Positions 1 to 5,706 of a stretch of DNA of 6,730 bases are shown here, in pieces. The first letter of the stretch is position 1. Every line of letters begins with the position of its first letter. Origin of the DNA: Candidatus Woesebacteria bacterium (lineage in GTDB: Bacteria > Patescibacteriota > Microgenomatia > UBA1406 > GWC2-37-13); NCBI GenBank assembly GCA_017993865.1, contig JAGOLU010000050.1, forward strand, positions 1 through 6,730, read 5' to 3'. The position numbers were made by a program, and so were the translations under genes. A model generated the notes under the pieces. The model had not been told where the DNA came from and made no database searches. It worked only from the letters and a program-made list of their open reading frames with translations.

Positions 1-183
1 TACCTTATGACGTTCACTACACAGTTCTCAGAGCTGAGCTGCGCATCGATGCCCTGTGTGGTTGCGTCCTTTTTCCCAAGTGGCGTGGTAACGCCTGGTG
101 AGACAGTAACATTCACCGGGACTCAAACCTGTACCATGAGTGTCTCGTCAACGGGAGTCATTACCAACACCTGTCCCCAATAA
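1..183 (+). CDS. C-terminal 60 residues of an unidentified, probably extracellular protein (5' end outside window)
   Basis: The frame is open from base 1 and ends at TAA 181-183, directly abutting the ATG of the next gene. The visible 60 residues are rich in Thr, Ser and Val and carry four cysteines (fragment positions 14, 19, 44 and 58), the last two residues before the stop. A beta-rich segment with paired cysteines close to the C-terminus would suit the disulphide-closed end of a pilin-like or secreted surface protein. The two prepilin genes that follow make a pilus subunit plausible. No diagnostic motif is left in the fragment, so the function is not assigned. The zero-base gap to the next gene suggests co-translation in one operon. 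Confidence 0.7.
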   Translation, partial: YLMTFTTQFSELSCASMPCVVASFFPSGVVTPGETVTFTGTQTCTMSVSSTGVITNTCPQ

Positions 184-693
184 ATGCACACACCCCCGAC
201 ACCCAGAAGCGATCGCACCCAAGGATTTACTCTTATCGAAGTAGTAGTTTTTGTCGCCATTGCTTCGATAATTTTCGTCACTATCGTGTCATTCTCAATC
301 AATGTTATTCGACAATCGCTGATTAGTCAGCACAAGCTATATGCGACAAGATACGCCGACGAGCTTGCAGAGTGGTTGCGTGTACAAAAGGAATTGAGTT
401 GGCAGGACTTCTACACAAAAAGCCAGGCACCACCAACACCAAACAAGGTTTATTGTGCAAATGATCAGCTTGGTCTAACTACTGACCTGAATTCTGGGCT
501 CGCCATTGGCGACTGCGTTGACTACGATGGCATTCGGTCTAGTCTTGAGCCACAGATATATAAGCGATCGATAGCTTTTTCCGCACAACCTGACAACCAA
601 AAGAGTGTGAAAGGTACGGTGCTCGTTGAATGGCAAGAGGCAAATGGCACCCTCTACTCCGTACAAGTTGAGACACTATTCGCGCCAAGATAG
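184..693 (+). CDS. Type IV prepilin-like protein, PilV-like minor pilin
   Basis: The 169-residue product has a class III signal: a 14-residue leader ending in Gly14, then FTLIE (15-19) with the conserved Glu5 of the mature form. A hydrophobic helix follows to about residue 45. The prepilin peptidase should cleave after Gly14 and methylate Phe15. The globular part has two cysteines (91 and 111) that may pair. Its C-terminal strands (about 143-166, GTVLVEW then YSVQVETLF) resemble the end of PilV-type minor pilins, which help start or modify pilus assembly. The start ATG directly follows the upstream TAA and has no Shine-Dalgarno sequence, so translational coupling is likely. The prepilin identity is certain; the PilV-like role is inferred from the C-terminal pattern and from the PilW-like neighbour. 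Confidence 0.88.
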   Translation: MHTPPTPRSDRTQGFTLIEVVVFVAIASIIFVTIVSFSINVIRQSLISQHKLYATRYADELAEWLRVQKELSWQDFYTKSQAPPTPNKVYCANDQLGLTTDLNSGLAIGDCVDYDGIRSSLEPQIYKRSIAFSAQPDNQKSVKGTVLVEWQEANGTLYSVQVETLFAPR

Positions 694-719
694 CCAAGAC
701 AACCATTGAAAATACGTCC

Positions 720-1316
720 ATGCAAAGAACCACTATCAAATCACCACACACACAGAGAGCATTCACCCTTATCGAAGTGATTGTTGTTTTCTCGACCCTA
801 GCATTTACCCTACCCATCGTTACTCTTATTTTGTTCATGATTATTCGTCAGCAGATTTCTGTGTCCCGCATGACTGAATCCAAACGTCAGGGAGATAGAG
901 CCGTAACATATATACAAAATGTCTTGTCTTCTGAGGTGGCTGGGATGTATGATTCGAGTGGCAATGAGGTCTGCGCATCAGATGTGGGAATTCAGAAATC
1001 TGTATCATATTTTGAAGACAGCAGTGGCAACACAATCACATTTGCAGTGATCGCGGGGGCCCTTACCATTACACGGACCGTATCTGGGATAGGCAACATT
1101 GAACCTATTACCAACGCGTCGAGAGTCATCATCGAAAATGTGAATAACCCTCCCGACTCGTATCCTTTCACCATCGAATGCATTCGGAAGACGTCATATG
1201 CGAACCCCGTGGTAGGGGCTTCCTTTGCGGTGGTGCCCGTAGGCAATTTCAGCACTGATGAACTAGCCGCTATGCGGCTTCACTTCTCGACACTTGTTAT
1301 CGTACACAATAAATAA
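720..1316 (+). CDS. Type IV prepilin-like protein, PilW/GspJ-like minor pilin with Ala at the -1 cleavage position
   Basis: The 198-residue product carries a 14-residue leader and then FTLIEV (15-20) and a long hydrophobic stretch to about residue 43. Mature Glu5 is present. The residue before the cleavage site is Ala14 instead of the almost invariant Gly. After the helix, a polar helix (about 50-73, with RQGDRAVTYIQNVL) resembles the region following the helix in PilW/GspJ-type minor pilins. The rest is beta-rich with cysteines at 85 and 154. It lies 26 bp behind the PilV-like gene, probably in the same transcript, and the two genes have similar codons across their signal peptides, which suggests tandem paralogues. 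There is no Shine-Dalgarno sequence. The prepilin assignment is solid; the subfamily is tentative. Confidence 0.86.
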   Translation: MQRTTIKSPHTQRAFTLIEVIVVFSTLAFTLPIVTLILFMIIRQQISVSRMTESKRQGDRAVTYIQNVLSSEVAGMYDSSGNEVCASDVGIQKSVSYFEDSSGNTITFAVIAGALTITRTVSGIGNIEPITNASRVIIENVNNPPDSYPFTIECIRKTSYANPVVGASFAVVPVGNFSTDELAAMRLHFSTLVIVHNK

Positions 1317-1373
1317 CGCTCAGGTATATGATTGCTATTGCACAATGATTGATTTTTTGCTAGTTTGTACTAT

Positions 1374-2393
1374 ATGGCAACTTCTCCTATAGGTCTTGAG
1401 ATCAATGAAAATCATATCCGTATCGCGGATGCACACTTTCGTGGCAAGGTAGTATATTTGCAGGCGCTTGGAGTCACGGATAGTCTCCCTCAGTATTTTG
1501 TCAACATAGACTCCGACATTGCAACTCAGAAACAAGCGCAAATCATCCATAAACTTTATGGAGATCTCAAACTGAGCAACAAACAAGTCAATGTGGTCAT
1601 ACCAGACACACTGTCGTATTCTCAGATCATCGAAATGCCCATCCTCCCCGAGAAAGAGCTCATATCGGCTGTGCGTTTTCAGGCCGATGAATTCATCCCG
1701 ATGAGCATAGACGAAACCTATCTTGACTTAGAAGTGCTCCATACTGACGAATCAACCAAACGCATGTCAATACTTATAGCTGCAGCGCCTAAAAAACTTG
1801 TCGATGGTGTTTTTCGGACCATTCAACTTGCAGGCCTCGAAGCCAACAGGCTTGAGACAGAGGTTTGTTCGATAGGTCGACTCGTGTCGGAGATAATGAA
1901 AAGCAGCCCTCTCAAAGAGGCTTATTGTGTCTTGAATTTGGGGTTCTCGGGGAGCTCTCTCTATTTTATCGATAACACCACTCACACCATAGAGTTCATC
2001 AAGAGCACCAAAGTGGGCTATGAGGTAATACTCAAAGAGATCATGGTTAACCTGAATTTAGACCTCGCCAATGCCATCATGGCGCTCCACAAACCTAACG
2101 AACGTGGGAAGGAAGTCTTAGATGCGATGCTAACTTCTATTCGCGAATTGGCTACAGAGATCCAAAGAAGTGTAGATGTATATATCCACAAAAAGAACTT
2201 GCCCGTCACTCGGATATTCACGGTTAATTATGCGTCTCAGATCTATGGATTCACGGCAATCATGGCAGAGCTTACTAAGCTCTATGTAGAGCCCTTACCA
2301 CTCAACACTGTGTATGTCCCCAACACTGTGTTAAAAGTGTTTTCTTCGGAGATTACTGAGTTTGCTGCAGTTGTTTCAACTTCAATTTTATGA
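1374..2393 (+). CDS. pilM: Type IV pilus assembly protein PilM-like, actin-fold, degenerate nucleotide site
   Basis: PilM is a cytoplasmic actin-like protein that docks on the N-terminal tail of PilN and links the pilus motor to the membrane platform. The 339-residue product has the PilM layout: an N-terminal phosphate-1-like strand (GLEINENHIRI from residue 7), the PilM signature EKELISAVRFQADEFIP (93-109), a phosphate-2-like turn (NLGFSGSS from 188) and a C-terminal region ending in strand-helix (FTVNYAS 282-288). Family members usually show GLDIG, DIG/DLG and a GG-containing adenosine motif at these sites; here they read GLEIN, NLG and NYA. I chose ATG 1374; an in-frame TTG at 1365 would add three residues. 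The TGA overlaps the next ATG (ATGA), followed by pilN and pilO, which confirms the assignment. Confidence 0.87.
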   Translation: MATSPIGLEINENHIRIADAHFRGKVVYLQALGVTDSLPQYFVNIDSDIATQKQAQIIHKLYGDLKLSNKQVNVVIPDTLSYSQIIEMPILPEKELISAVRFQADEFIPMSIDETYLDLEVLHTDESTKRMSILIAAAPKKLVDGVFRTIQLAGLEANRLETEVCSIGRLVSEIMKSSPLKEAYCVLNLGFSGSSLYFIDNTTHTIEFIKSTKVGYEVILKEIMVNLNLDLANAIMALHKPNERGKEVLDAMLTSIRELATEIQRSVDVYIHKKNLPVTRIFTVNYASQIYGFTAIMAELTKLYVEPLPLNTVYVPNTVLKVFSSEITEFAAVVSTSIL

Positions 2394-2953
2394 GCACTCG
2401 AAAAGTAAACCTGTTCAGTGGGCCACTCATATCACAAAATGCGCATTCACGCTGGCTAAAACTAGTCAAGTTCTACTCTATTCTACTATCCTTAGTGCTT
2501 TTCTCGGCAATTTTTGCGCTATATTTGTATAGCTCAAAATTGAATGGAGATATTCGCCTGGTGCAAGATGAAAAAATCGCTATACAGGAAGTGATAGACA
2601 AGGAGTCTGCTCGCCAAAGTGATCTGGGCTCGATACTCTCGCGTGTTAGACTCATACAAGACGCTCTCAAGAATGATGTGATGTACTCGAGCAAACGAAC
2701 CTCACTCGCAGAGCTTTTTGGCGAGCTAGAAACCAAACCAACCATAGACGAAATTAAGCTGGTGGGCCCTAAGGAGTTTCAACTCAAGTTAACGTTCAAC
2801 ACCCAGGATGCCCTGTTGAGTTTCATACGATCAACCGAATCACCAACCTTTGAATCCCAATTGAGCGCATATTCAATCGGTTCATTTCGAATCACGATGG
2901 CTACGAGTTCCGCGAGTGTAACCTTACTTGATTTCACTGGCACATTCCTATGA
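2390..2953 (+). CDS. pilN: Type IV pilus assembly protein PilN-like
   Basis: This 187-residue bitopic membrane protein has the PilN plan. A short cytoplasmic tail carries KVNLFSGP (5-12), which corresponds to the INLLP-type motif that PilN uses to bind PilM. One transmembrane helix follows at about 26-49, then a polar, probably coiled-coil segment (about 50-95) and a small alpha/beta domain to the C-terminus. In characterised type IV pilus systems PilN pairs with PilO through the extracytoplasmic part to form the inner-membrane alignment platform. It overlaps pilM by ATGA (2390-2393) and pilO by ATGA (2950-2953), so the three are translationally coupled and probably made in fixed ratio. Primary sequence is poorly conserved in this family; the call rests on topology, the N-terminal motif and gene order. 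Confidence 0.8.
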   Translation: MSTRKVNLFSGPLISQNAHSRWLKLVKFYSILLSLVLFSAIFALYLYSSKLNGDIRLVQDEKIAIQEVIDKESARQSDLGSILSRVRLIQDALKNDVMYSSKRTSLAELFGELETKPTIDEIKLVGPKEFQLKLTFNTQDALLSFIRSTESPTFESQLSAYSIGSFRITMATSSASVTLLDFTGTFL

Positions 2954-3699
2954 AGACCAAATTATCCCTTTTCAAAATTCGTCAAAGAGCTTACCACTTC
3001 GTCGAAGTAGGAGCGTACCCATTTATCGCGTTTATTTTCGCGGCTCTCCTTTGTTGGCAGTCATACTCGGTGTACTCAGCGCATGCGCAACTACGCATAG
3101 AGATTGACTCTCGAGATGCCCTGAATGCGAAGCTAGATAAATTTCGGGAGAATGCTAAAATATCTGAGCAAGATAGACTCGTATACGGCACGATCATCAA
3201 AAGACAAGTGCCACAAAACAACAATACGTTTGATACCTATGCGCTTATGGAATCGTTCTACGAACAGACAGGGATAGAACTCGCGCCTGCGAGTAGTGGG
3301 GTGCCGGGAGAGCCCACCAAAACTAAGAGTGCTCAGGCAGACGACAGCACCGCATTACTTAAAGCATCTGCTGTGCTCACTGCTCAAGGGATTGAAGATA
3401 TCATATCGCGCTATCAGTTTCAGTTTGCTCGGTTTATGACTCTGAACGAAATTACCGTTACCACAGATCAAGAGGGGAAAGGACAGGTATACGATGTCGA
3501 CTTCGCCTTTAAGCTTTACAGCATGAGTGAGGGCGGCGCACCAGCCCCGAACGTGAATGTTTCTGCTGCTCAGTTCACCACCAAGGACAAAGAGAATTTC
3601 GATAGCTATATCAACAGCGCCAATATAGATCTGTACTATGCTACACAAAATGCTGCTCCCGTAGATGAGGATTACGAACCTGCAGGGTCCATCTTTTGA
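2950..3699 (+). CDS. pilO: Type IV pilus assembly protein PilO-like
   Basis: The 249-residue product has a short basic cytoplasmic N-terminus, one transmembrane helix (about 22-44), a charged helical segment (about 46-80, probable coiled coil) and a C-terminal domain whose last clear strands lie near 165-192. This matches PilO, the partner of PilN in the platform. The family average is near 200 residues; the surplus is an Ala/Ser/Thr/Asp-rich insertion (about 114-140) and a C-terminal tail after about 193 that is polar and acidic. The start is fixed by the ATGA overlap with pilN. No pilP or pilQ follows; instead a convergent gene begins 55 bp later, as expected for a cell without an outer membrane. 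Identity is inferred mainly from topology and from being third in the pilM-pilN-pilO order. Confidence 0.75.
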   Translation: MKTKLSLFKIRQRAYHFVEVGAYPFIAFIFAALLCWQSYSVYSAHAQLRIEIDSRDALNAKLDKFRENAKISEQDRLVYGTIIKRQVPQNNNTFDTYALMESFYEQTGIELAPASSGVPGEPTKTKSAQADDSTALLKASAVLTAQGIEDIISRYQFQFARFMTLNEITVTTDQEGKGQVYDVDFAFKLYSMSEGGAPAPNVNVSAAQFTTKDKENFDSYINSANIDLYYATQNAAPVDEDYEPAGSIF

Positions 3700-3727
3700 T
3701 CACAAGAATTAAGATTATCGAAGTTGG

Positions 3728-3756
3728 AATCCTACCCTGAGTGGGTTTGGGAGATT
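3728..3756. terminator. Weak imperfect hairpin between convergent pilO and rpsP
   Basis: In the 55-bp gap between the two stop codons, ACCC (3734-3737) can pair with GGGT (3743-3746) across a 5-base loop, and AATC (3728-3731) can pair with GATT (3753-3756) with an asymmetric internal loop between them. The right arm reaches into the rpsP stop codon. Neither strand has a proper T-tract afterwards. A bidirectional terminator is expected here because the operons converge, but the structure is weak and the call is tentative. Confidence 0.2.
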
Positions 3757-3985
3757 ATTTGATGTTGAGTTTCTGAAATCCGTCTGAGAGTTGTGCACCG
3801 ACCGATTTCCAGTACTTGAGTCGCTCTTGATTAACTTCAATTGTGCGAGGATTGGTCATTGGGTTGTAGGTTCCCAGAGCCTCTATATAAGCACCGTCGC
3901 GTTTACGAGTTTTATCAAGAACAACGATTCTATAAAATGGTTGTCCTTTTTTGCCAAAGCGCATGAGTCGAATTGTTGCTGCCAT
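3755..3985 (-). CDS. rpsP: 30S ribosomal protein S16 (bS16)
   Basis: bS16 is a small primary assembly protein of the 30S subunit. The 76-residue product shows the family pattern almost end to end: IRLMRFGKKGQPFYRIVV (5-22), RDGAYIEALGTYNP (29-42), then a basic segment with ERLKYWKSVGAQLSDG (54-69) and a short C-terminus. Length is typical of compact S16 proteins. The start is the ATG giving MAATIRL, the normal N-terminal position for this family. There is no Shine-Dalgarno sequence; the bases before ATG are CACCT. A strong-looking promoter of its own overlaps the end of rnc (see 4011-4039), so rpsP can be expressed apart from the nusB-rnc genes upstream of it. Confidence 0.97.
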   Translation of the reverse strand: MAATIRLMRFGKKGQPFYRIVVLDKTRKRDGAYIEALGTYNPMTNPRTIEVNQERLKYWKSVGAQLSDGFQKLNIK

Positions 3986-4010
3986 AGGTGTATTAGTTGA
4001 TTATGAGTTC

Positions 4011-4039
4011 ATTATATCATTTCTTCAGCAACTTTTCTA
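4011..4039 (-). promoter_or_regulatory. Sigma70-like promoter for rpsP, overlapping the rnc stop codon
   Basis: On the minus strand TAGAAA (4039-4034, 4/6 of consensus) stands 17 bp before a perfect TATAAT (4016-4011). The -10 is preceded by TGA, giving an extended -10 TGn element. That TGA is itself the rnc stop codon (4019-4017). Transcription would begin near 4004-4005, leaving a leader of about 20 nt before the rpsP ATG at 3985. Confidence 0.6.
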
Positions 4040-4718
4040 GGGCAAGTCGGGCAGCTTGTTCTTCAGCATGTTTTTTAGATTTGCCCTCTCCCGTACCATA
4101 CAGCTCATCATTGATGGTGACTGAAACCTGGAATAGTTTGTTATGTTCTGGTCCGTTTTCGCTCACAATCTCGTATACGGGGAGCATCTTGAACTGATCT
4201 TGTACGATCTCTTGTAGATGGCTTTTGGGCGAAAGATACAGCTTATTTTCAACAATATGGTTCAGTCTGTCTTGGAATAAGAACGTACTGACGAATGTAT
4301 ACGCTTCGTCAAACCCTTTGTCCAAAAACACAGCTGCAATGCATGCCTCAAAGCAATCAGCCAAAATGTTAGTATTCTGGCGGCCGTTATTAGATTCCTC
4401 ACCTTTTGAAAGAAGTAAGTATTTGCCAAGACCCAGAGTTATAGCGACTTCAGCTAGACTCTCCATCCGTACCACAGATGCTTTAATATCAGTATATTCA
4501 CCTTCACCCAGATCAGGGTAGTTTTTGTATAGATAAATAGAAGTAATAAGTGAGAGAACGCTATCCCCCAAAAATTCTAGTTTCTCATTGGAAGGCAGAT
4601 GATAGTTTTTGTGTTCGTTTAGATAGGATCGATGAACAAACACATTCTGCATAAGTTCATGATCCTCAACAGAAACACCAATCGTTTTAAATAATGGTTC
4701 GAAAGAATGTTCTGTCAT
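4017..4718 (-). CDS. rnc: Ribonuclease III
   Basis: RNase III is a homodimeric, Mg2+-dependent endonuclease that cuts double-stranded RNA, chiefly to release rRNA precursors. The 233-residue length is normal. The nuclease domain holds the family signature NEKLEFLGDSVL (44-55). The metal-site acidic residues line up as Glu45, Glu48, Asp52, Glu72, Asp121 and Glu124, so the enzyme looks catalytically intact. A double-stranded-RNA-binding domain fills about 163-232, ending in the basic GEGKSKKHAEEQAARLAL helix region. The gene sits 24 bp downstream of nusB and upstream of rpsP on the same strand, all linked to rRNA maturation and ribosome assembly. The start is ATG at 4718 without a Shine-Dalgarno sequence, preceded by ACT. 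The TGA stop is part of the rpsP promoter. Confidence 0.97.
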   Translation of the reverse strand: MTEHSFEPLFKTIGVSVEDHELMQNVFVHRSYLNEHKNYHLPSNEKLEFLGDSVLSLITSIYLYKNYPDLGEGEYTDIKASVVRMESLAEVAITLGLGKYLLLSKGEESNNGRQNTNILADCFEACIAAVFLDKGFDEAYTFVSTFLFQDRLNHIVENKLYLSPKSHLQEIVQDQFKMLPVYEIVSENGPEHNKLFQVSVTINDELYGTGEGKSKKHAEEQAARLALEKLLKK

Positions 4719-4742
4719 AGTTAGATATAAATGTAATGATCT

Positions 4743-5135
4743 TTAGACCTTGGTTTCGCTTACTATTGCTCCCAAAACAGCATTAACGAAGGCAAATGAT
4801 CTGTCACTACCCATTTCTTTTGCGAGTTCCACTGCCTCATTAATTATCACTTTGGGAGGCTCTTTTTTTTCAATTGCCAGTTCGTATATCGCGAGTCGCA
4901 GTATGGCGAGATCGGCTTTGGCGATTTGATCGATGGGATATTTTGGTGCATGGCTCACAATTAGCATATCGATTTTGGGTATGTTTTGAACTACGTGCTC
5001 AAACTGAAGTTCAGAAACCCTGTTGAGTTTATATATGAACTTTGGATCGAAGCTATACGAGTAGAGCTGTTGAACCAGCTTAGTTCTTTGTTTGTGTCGA
5101 GGGTCAACATGCCCCATTGAATCTTCGTCATTCAT
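4743..5135 (-). CDS. nusB: Transcription antitermination factor NusB
   Basis: NusB binds boxA RNA with ribosomal protein S10 (NusE) and keeps RNA polymerase processive through rRNA operons. The 130-residue all-helical protein has the family landmarks: RHKQRTKLVQQLYSYSFD (13-30, where many members read R..A...lQ.LY), LAILRLAIYEL (76-86), VIINEAVELAKE (96-107) and FVNAVLGAI (116-124). The chosen ATG (5135) is preceded by GAAGG only two bases away, which is too close for a normal Shine-Dalgarno interaction. An internal ATG at residue 7 (5117) is a possible alternative start, and homology begins only around residue 13, so the exact N-terminus is uncertain. It follows rpmF after 66 bp and precedes rnc by 24 bp. 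Confidence 0.95.
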   Translation of the reverse strand: MNDEDSMGHVDPRHKQRTKLVQQLYSYSFDPKFIYKLNRVSELQFEHVVQNIPKIDMLIVSHAPKYPIDQIAKADLAILRLAIYELAIEKKEPPKVIINEAVELAKEMGSDRSFAFVNAVLGAIVSETKV

Positions 5136-5201
5136 AGCCTTCTATAATATCATAAATGCAGCGAGTAGCGAAAGGATGAATCTGTAGAGATTTTATTGAA
5201 C

Positions 5202-5351
5202 TCACTTTCCGCAGGCCTTACAGACAATGTGAGGGATTTTCTTTACTCCACAATTTTTACATACTACAAGCATAGGAAGGGCGGTAGAACGAGCGGCTTT
5301 TCGTTTGCCCGAGCGCATGGTTGAAAATTTTCGCTTTGGAAGAGGTGTCAT
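5202..5351 (-). CDS. rpmF: 50S ribosomal protein L32 (bL32)
   Basis: This short gene encodes 49 residues that match bL32, a small zinc-ribbon protein of the large subunit. The N-terminus has the expected PKRK motif (5-8) followed by a very basic stretch (to about residue 21). The C-terminal half holds two CxxC pairs, Cys31/Cys34 and Cys44/Cys47, with HIVC between as in other L32 proteins, so the zinc site is intact. The protein stops two residues after the last cysteine, while many L32 proteins carry a longer tail. The start ATG 5351 is preceded by TCTCT and no Shine-Dalgarno sequence. A good promoter lies just upstream, in the gap behind tRNA-Val. Confidence 0.93.
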   Translation of the reverse strand: MTPLPKRKFSTMRSGKRKAARSTALPMLVVCKNCGVKKIPHIVCKACGK

Positions 5352-5377
5352 AGAGAAATAATGTTACTAGAGTGGAT

Positions 5378-5406
5378 AGTATACCTGCATAAGCAGATTT
5401 TTTCAA
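5378..5406 (-). promoter_or_regulatory. Sigma70-like promoter for rpmF
   Basis: On the minus strand TTGAAA (5406-5401, 5/6 of consensus) is followed after exactly 17 bp by TATACT (5383-5378, 5/6). Initiation would fall near 5371, about 20 nt before the rpmF ATG. The -35 begins only 6 bp after the 3' end of tRNA-Val. The spacer contains a short dyad, CTGC-TTAT-GCAG (5396-5385), which could be an operator but may be chance. Confidence 0.65.
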
Positions 5407-5412
5407 ACACAG

Positions 5413-5485
5413 TGGTTGTTGAGGGGCTCGAACCCCCGACCTCTTCTGTGTAAAAGAAGCGCTCTACCAACTGAGCTAAACAACC
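5413..5485 (-). tRNA. tRNA-Val (anticodon TAC)
   Basis: A complete cloverleaf of 73 nt can be folded by eye on the minus strand. The acceptor stem GGTTGTT pairs perfectly with AACAACC, with discriminator A. The D-stem is GCTC/GAGC. The anticodon stem CTTCT/AGAAG closes the loop TTTACAC, so positions 34-36 are TAC (valine). The variable loop is AGGTC and the T-arm is GGGGG-TTCGAGC-CCCTC with one G-U pair. The discriminator is followed by CTG, so CCA is not encoded and must be added by a nucleotidyltransferase. It lies 37 bp downstream of tRNA-Ile, probably in one transcript. Confidence 0.97.
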
Positions 5486-5522
5486 AAACCAGCTTTCGCA
5501 TCCGCTCCTTTTCTGTTCTCAG

Positions 5523-5595
5523 TGCGCGCCCATGGAATCGAACCATGCACCTCTGTCTTATCAGGACAGCGTTCTAACCGATGAACTAGGCGCGC
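5523..5595 (-). tRNA. tRNA-Ile (anticodon GAT)
   Basis: A complete 73-nt cloverleaf folds on the minus strand. The acceptor stem GCGCGCC pairs with GGCGCGC, with discriminator A. The D-stem is GTTC/GAAC. The anticodon stem CTGTC/GACAG closes the loop CTGATAA, giving anticodon GAT (isoleucine). The variable loop is AGGTG and the T-arm is CATGG-TTCGATT-CCATG. As in the neighbouring tRNA, the discriminator is followed by CTG, so CCA is not encoded. The 5' end could slip by two bases because the genomic GC repeat continues, but the 7-bp acceptor fixes it at 5595. Confidence 0.97.
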
Positions 5596-5635
5596 GCATT
5601 GTCATAATCCATTTACTCCTTGACAAGCCGCGGAA

Positions 5636-5664
5636 ATTCTAGCAAACTTGAGTATATAATACAA
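5636..5664 (-). promoter_or_regulatory. Promoter of the tRNA-Ile/tRNA-Val unit
   Basis: On the minus strand TTGTAT (5664-5659, 3/6 of consensus) stands 17 bp before TAGAAT (5641-5636, 5/6), which is preceded by TGC, an extended -10 TGn element. Initiation would be near 5629, leaving about 34 nt before tRNA-Ile. The -35 overlaps the -10 of the divergent gene at 5655-5660. Confidence 0.5.
5655..5660 (+). promoter_or_regulatory. -10 element (TATAAT) for the rightward PRC/MgtE-like gene
   Basis: A perfect TATAAT lies 46 bp before the ATG at 5706, so transcription would start near 5667 with a leader of about 39 nt. No acceptable -35 is found at 16-18 bp. A perfect TTGACA occurs at 5620-5625, but 29 bp away is too far for a sigma70 pair. 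The promoter may need an activator, or the motif may be incidental to an AT-rich stretch. Confidence 0.4.
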
Positions 5665-5670
5665 TTGGAT

Positions 5671-5685
5671 TCGCATACGATGCGA
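5671..5685. repeat. Perfect inverted repeat TCGCAT-ACG-ATGCGA in the leader of the PRC/MgtE-like gene
   Basis: Two perfect 6-bp arms are separated by 3 bp, from about +5 to +19 of the predicted rightward transcript. As DNA it could be an operator next to both divergent promoters; as RNA it could form a small hairpin. The right arm contains the ATG (5680-5682) of the 8-codon frame described separately. Extension beyond six pairs fails on both sides. Confidence 0.45.
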
Positions 5686-5706
5686 TATTCGTCTTTTGCA
5701 CCCTAA
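5680..5706 (+). CDS. Candidate 8-codon leader ORF (MRYSSFAP)
   Basis: An ATG within the right arm of the inverted repeat opens an 8-codon frame whose TAA (5704-5706) overlaps the ATG of the next gene as TAATG. It ends in Pro just before the stop codon. Short Pro-containing leader peptides are known in front of Salmonella Mg2+ uptake genes, but nothing here proves expression. With no Shine-Dalgarno sequence and so short a frame, chance is a real alternative. Confidence 0.22.
   Translation: MRYSSFAP

Noticed and set aside
209..222. GCGATCGC octamer, like the HIP1 repeat of cyanobacteria
   Set aside because: I saw this octamer only once here, inside a prepilin gene, and the remaining gene content does not suggest a cyanobacterium.
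1365..1376. TTG at 1365 as the pilM start
   Set aside because: ATG 1374 is nine bases later and gives an N-terminus (MATSPIGLE) of the usual distance to the phosphate-1 strand.
4225..4521. 98-codon plus-strand frame inside rnc
   Set aside because: It is antisense to an intact RNase III with all catalytic residues, and has no start context or motif of its own.
5385..5403. CTGC-ATAA-GCAG followed by T6 on the plus strand, resembling a terminator
   Set aside because: The stem is only four pairs and no plus-strand transcript is expected to arrive here. The T-run is better read as part of the rpmF -35/spacer on the other strand.
5620..5660. Perfect TTGACA (5620-5625) and TATAAT (5655-5660) as one promoter
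   Set aside because: The spacing is 29 bp, far from the 16-18 bp needed. The TTGACA has no good -10 at the right distance.
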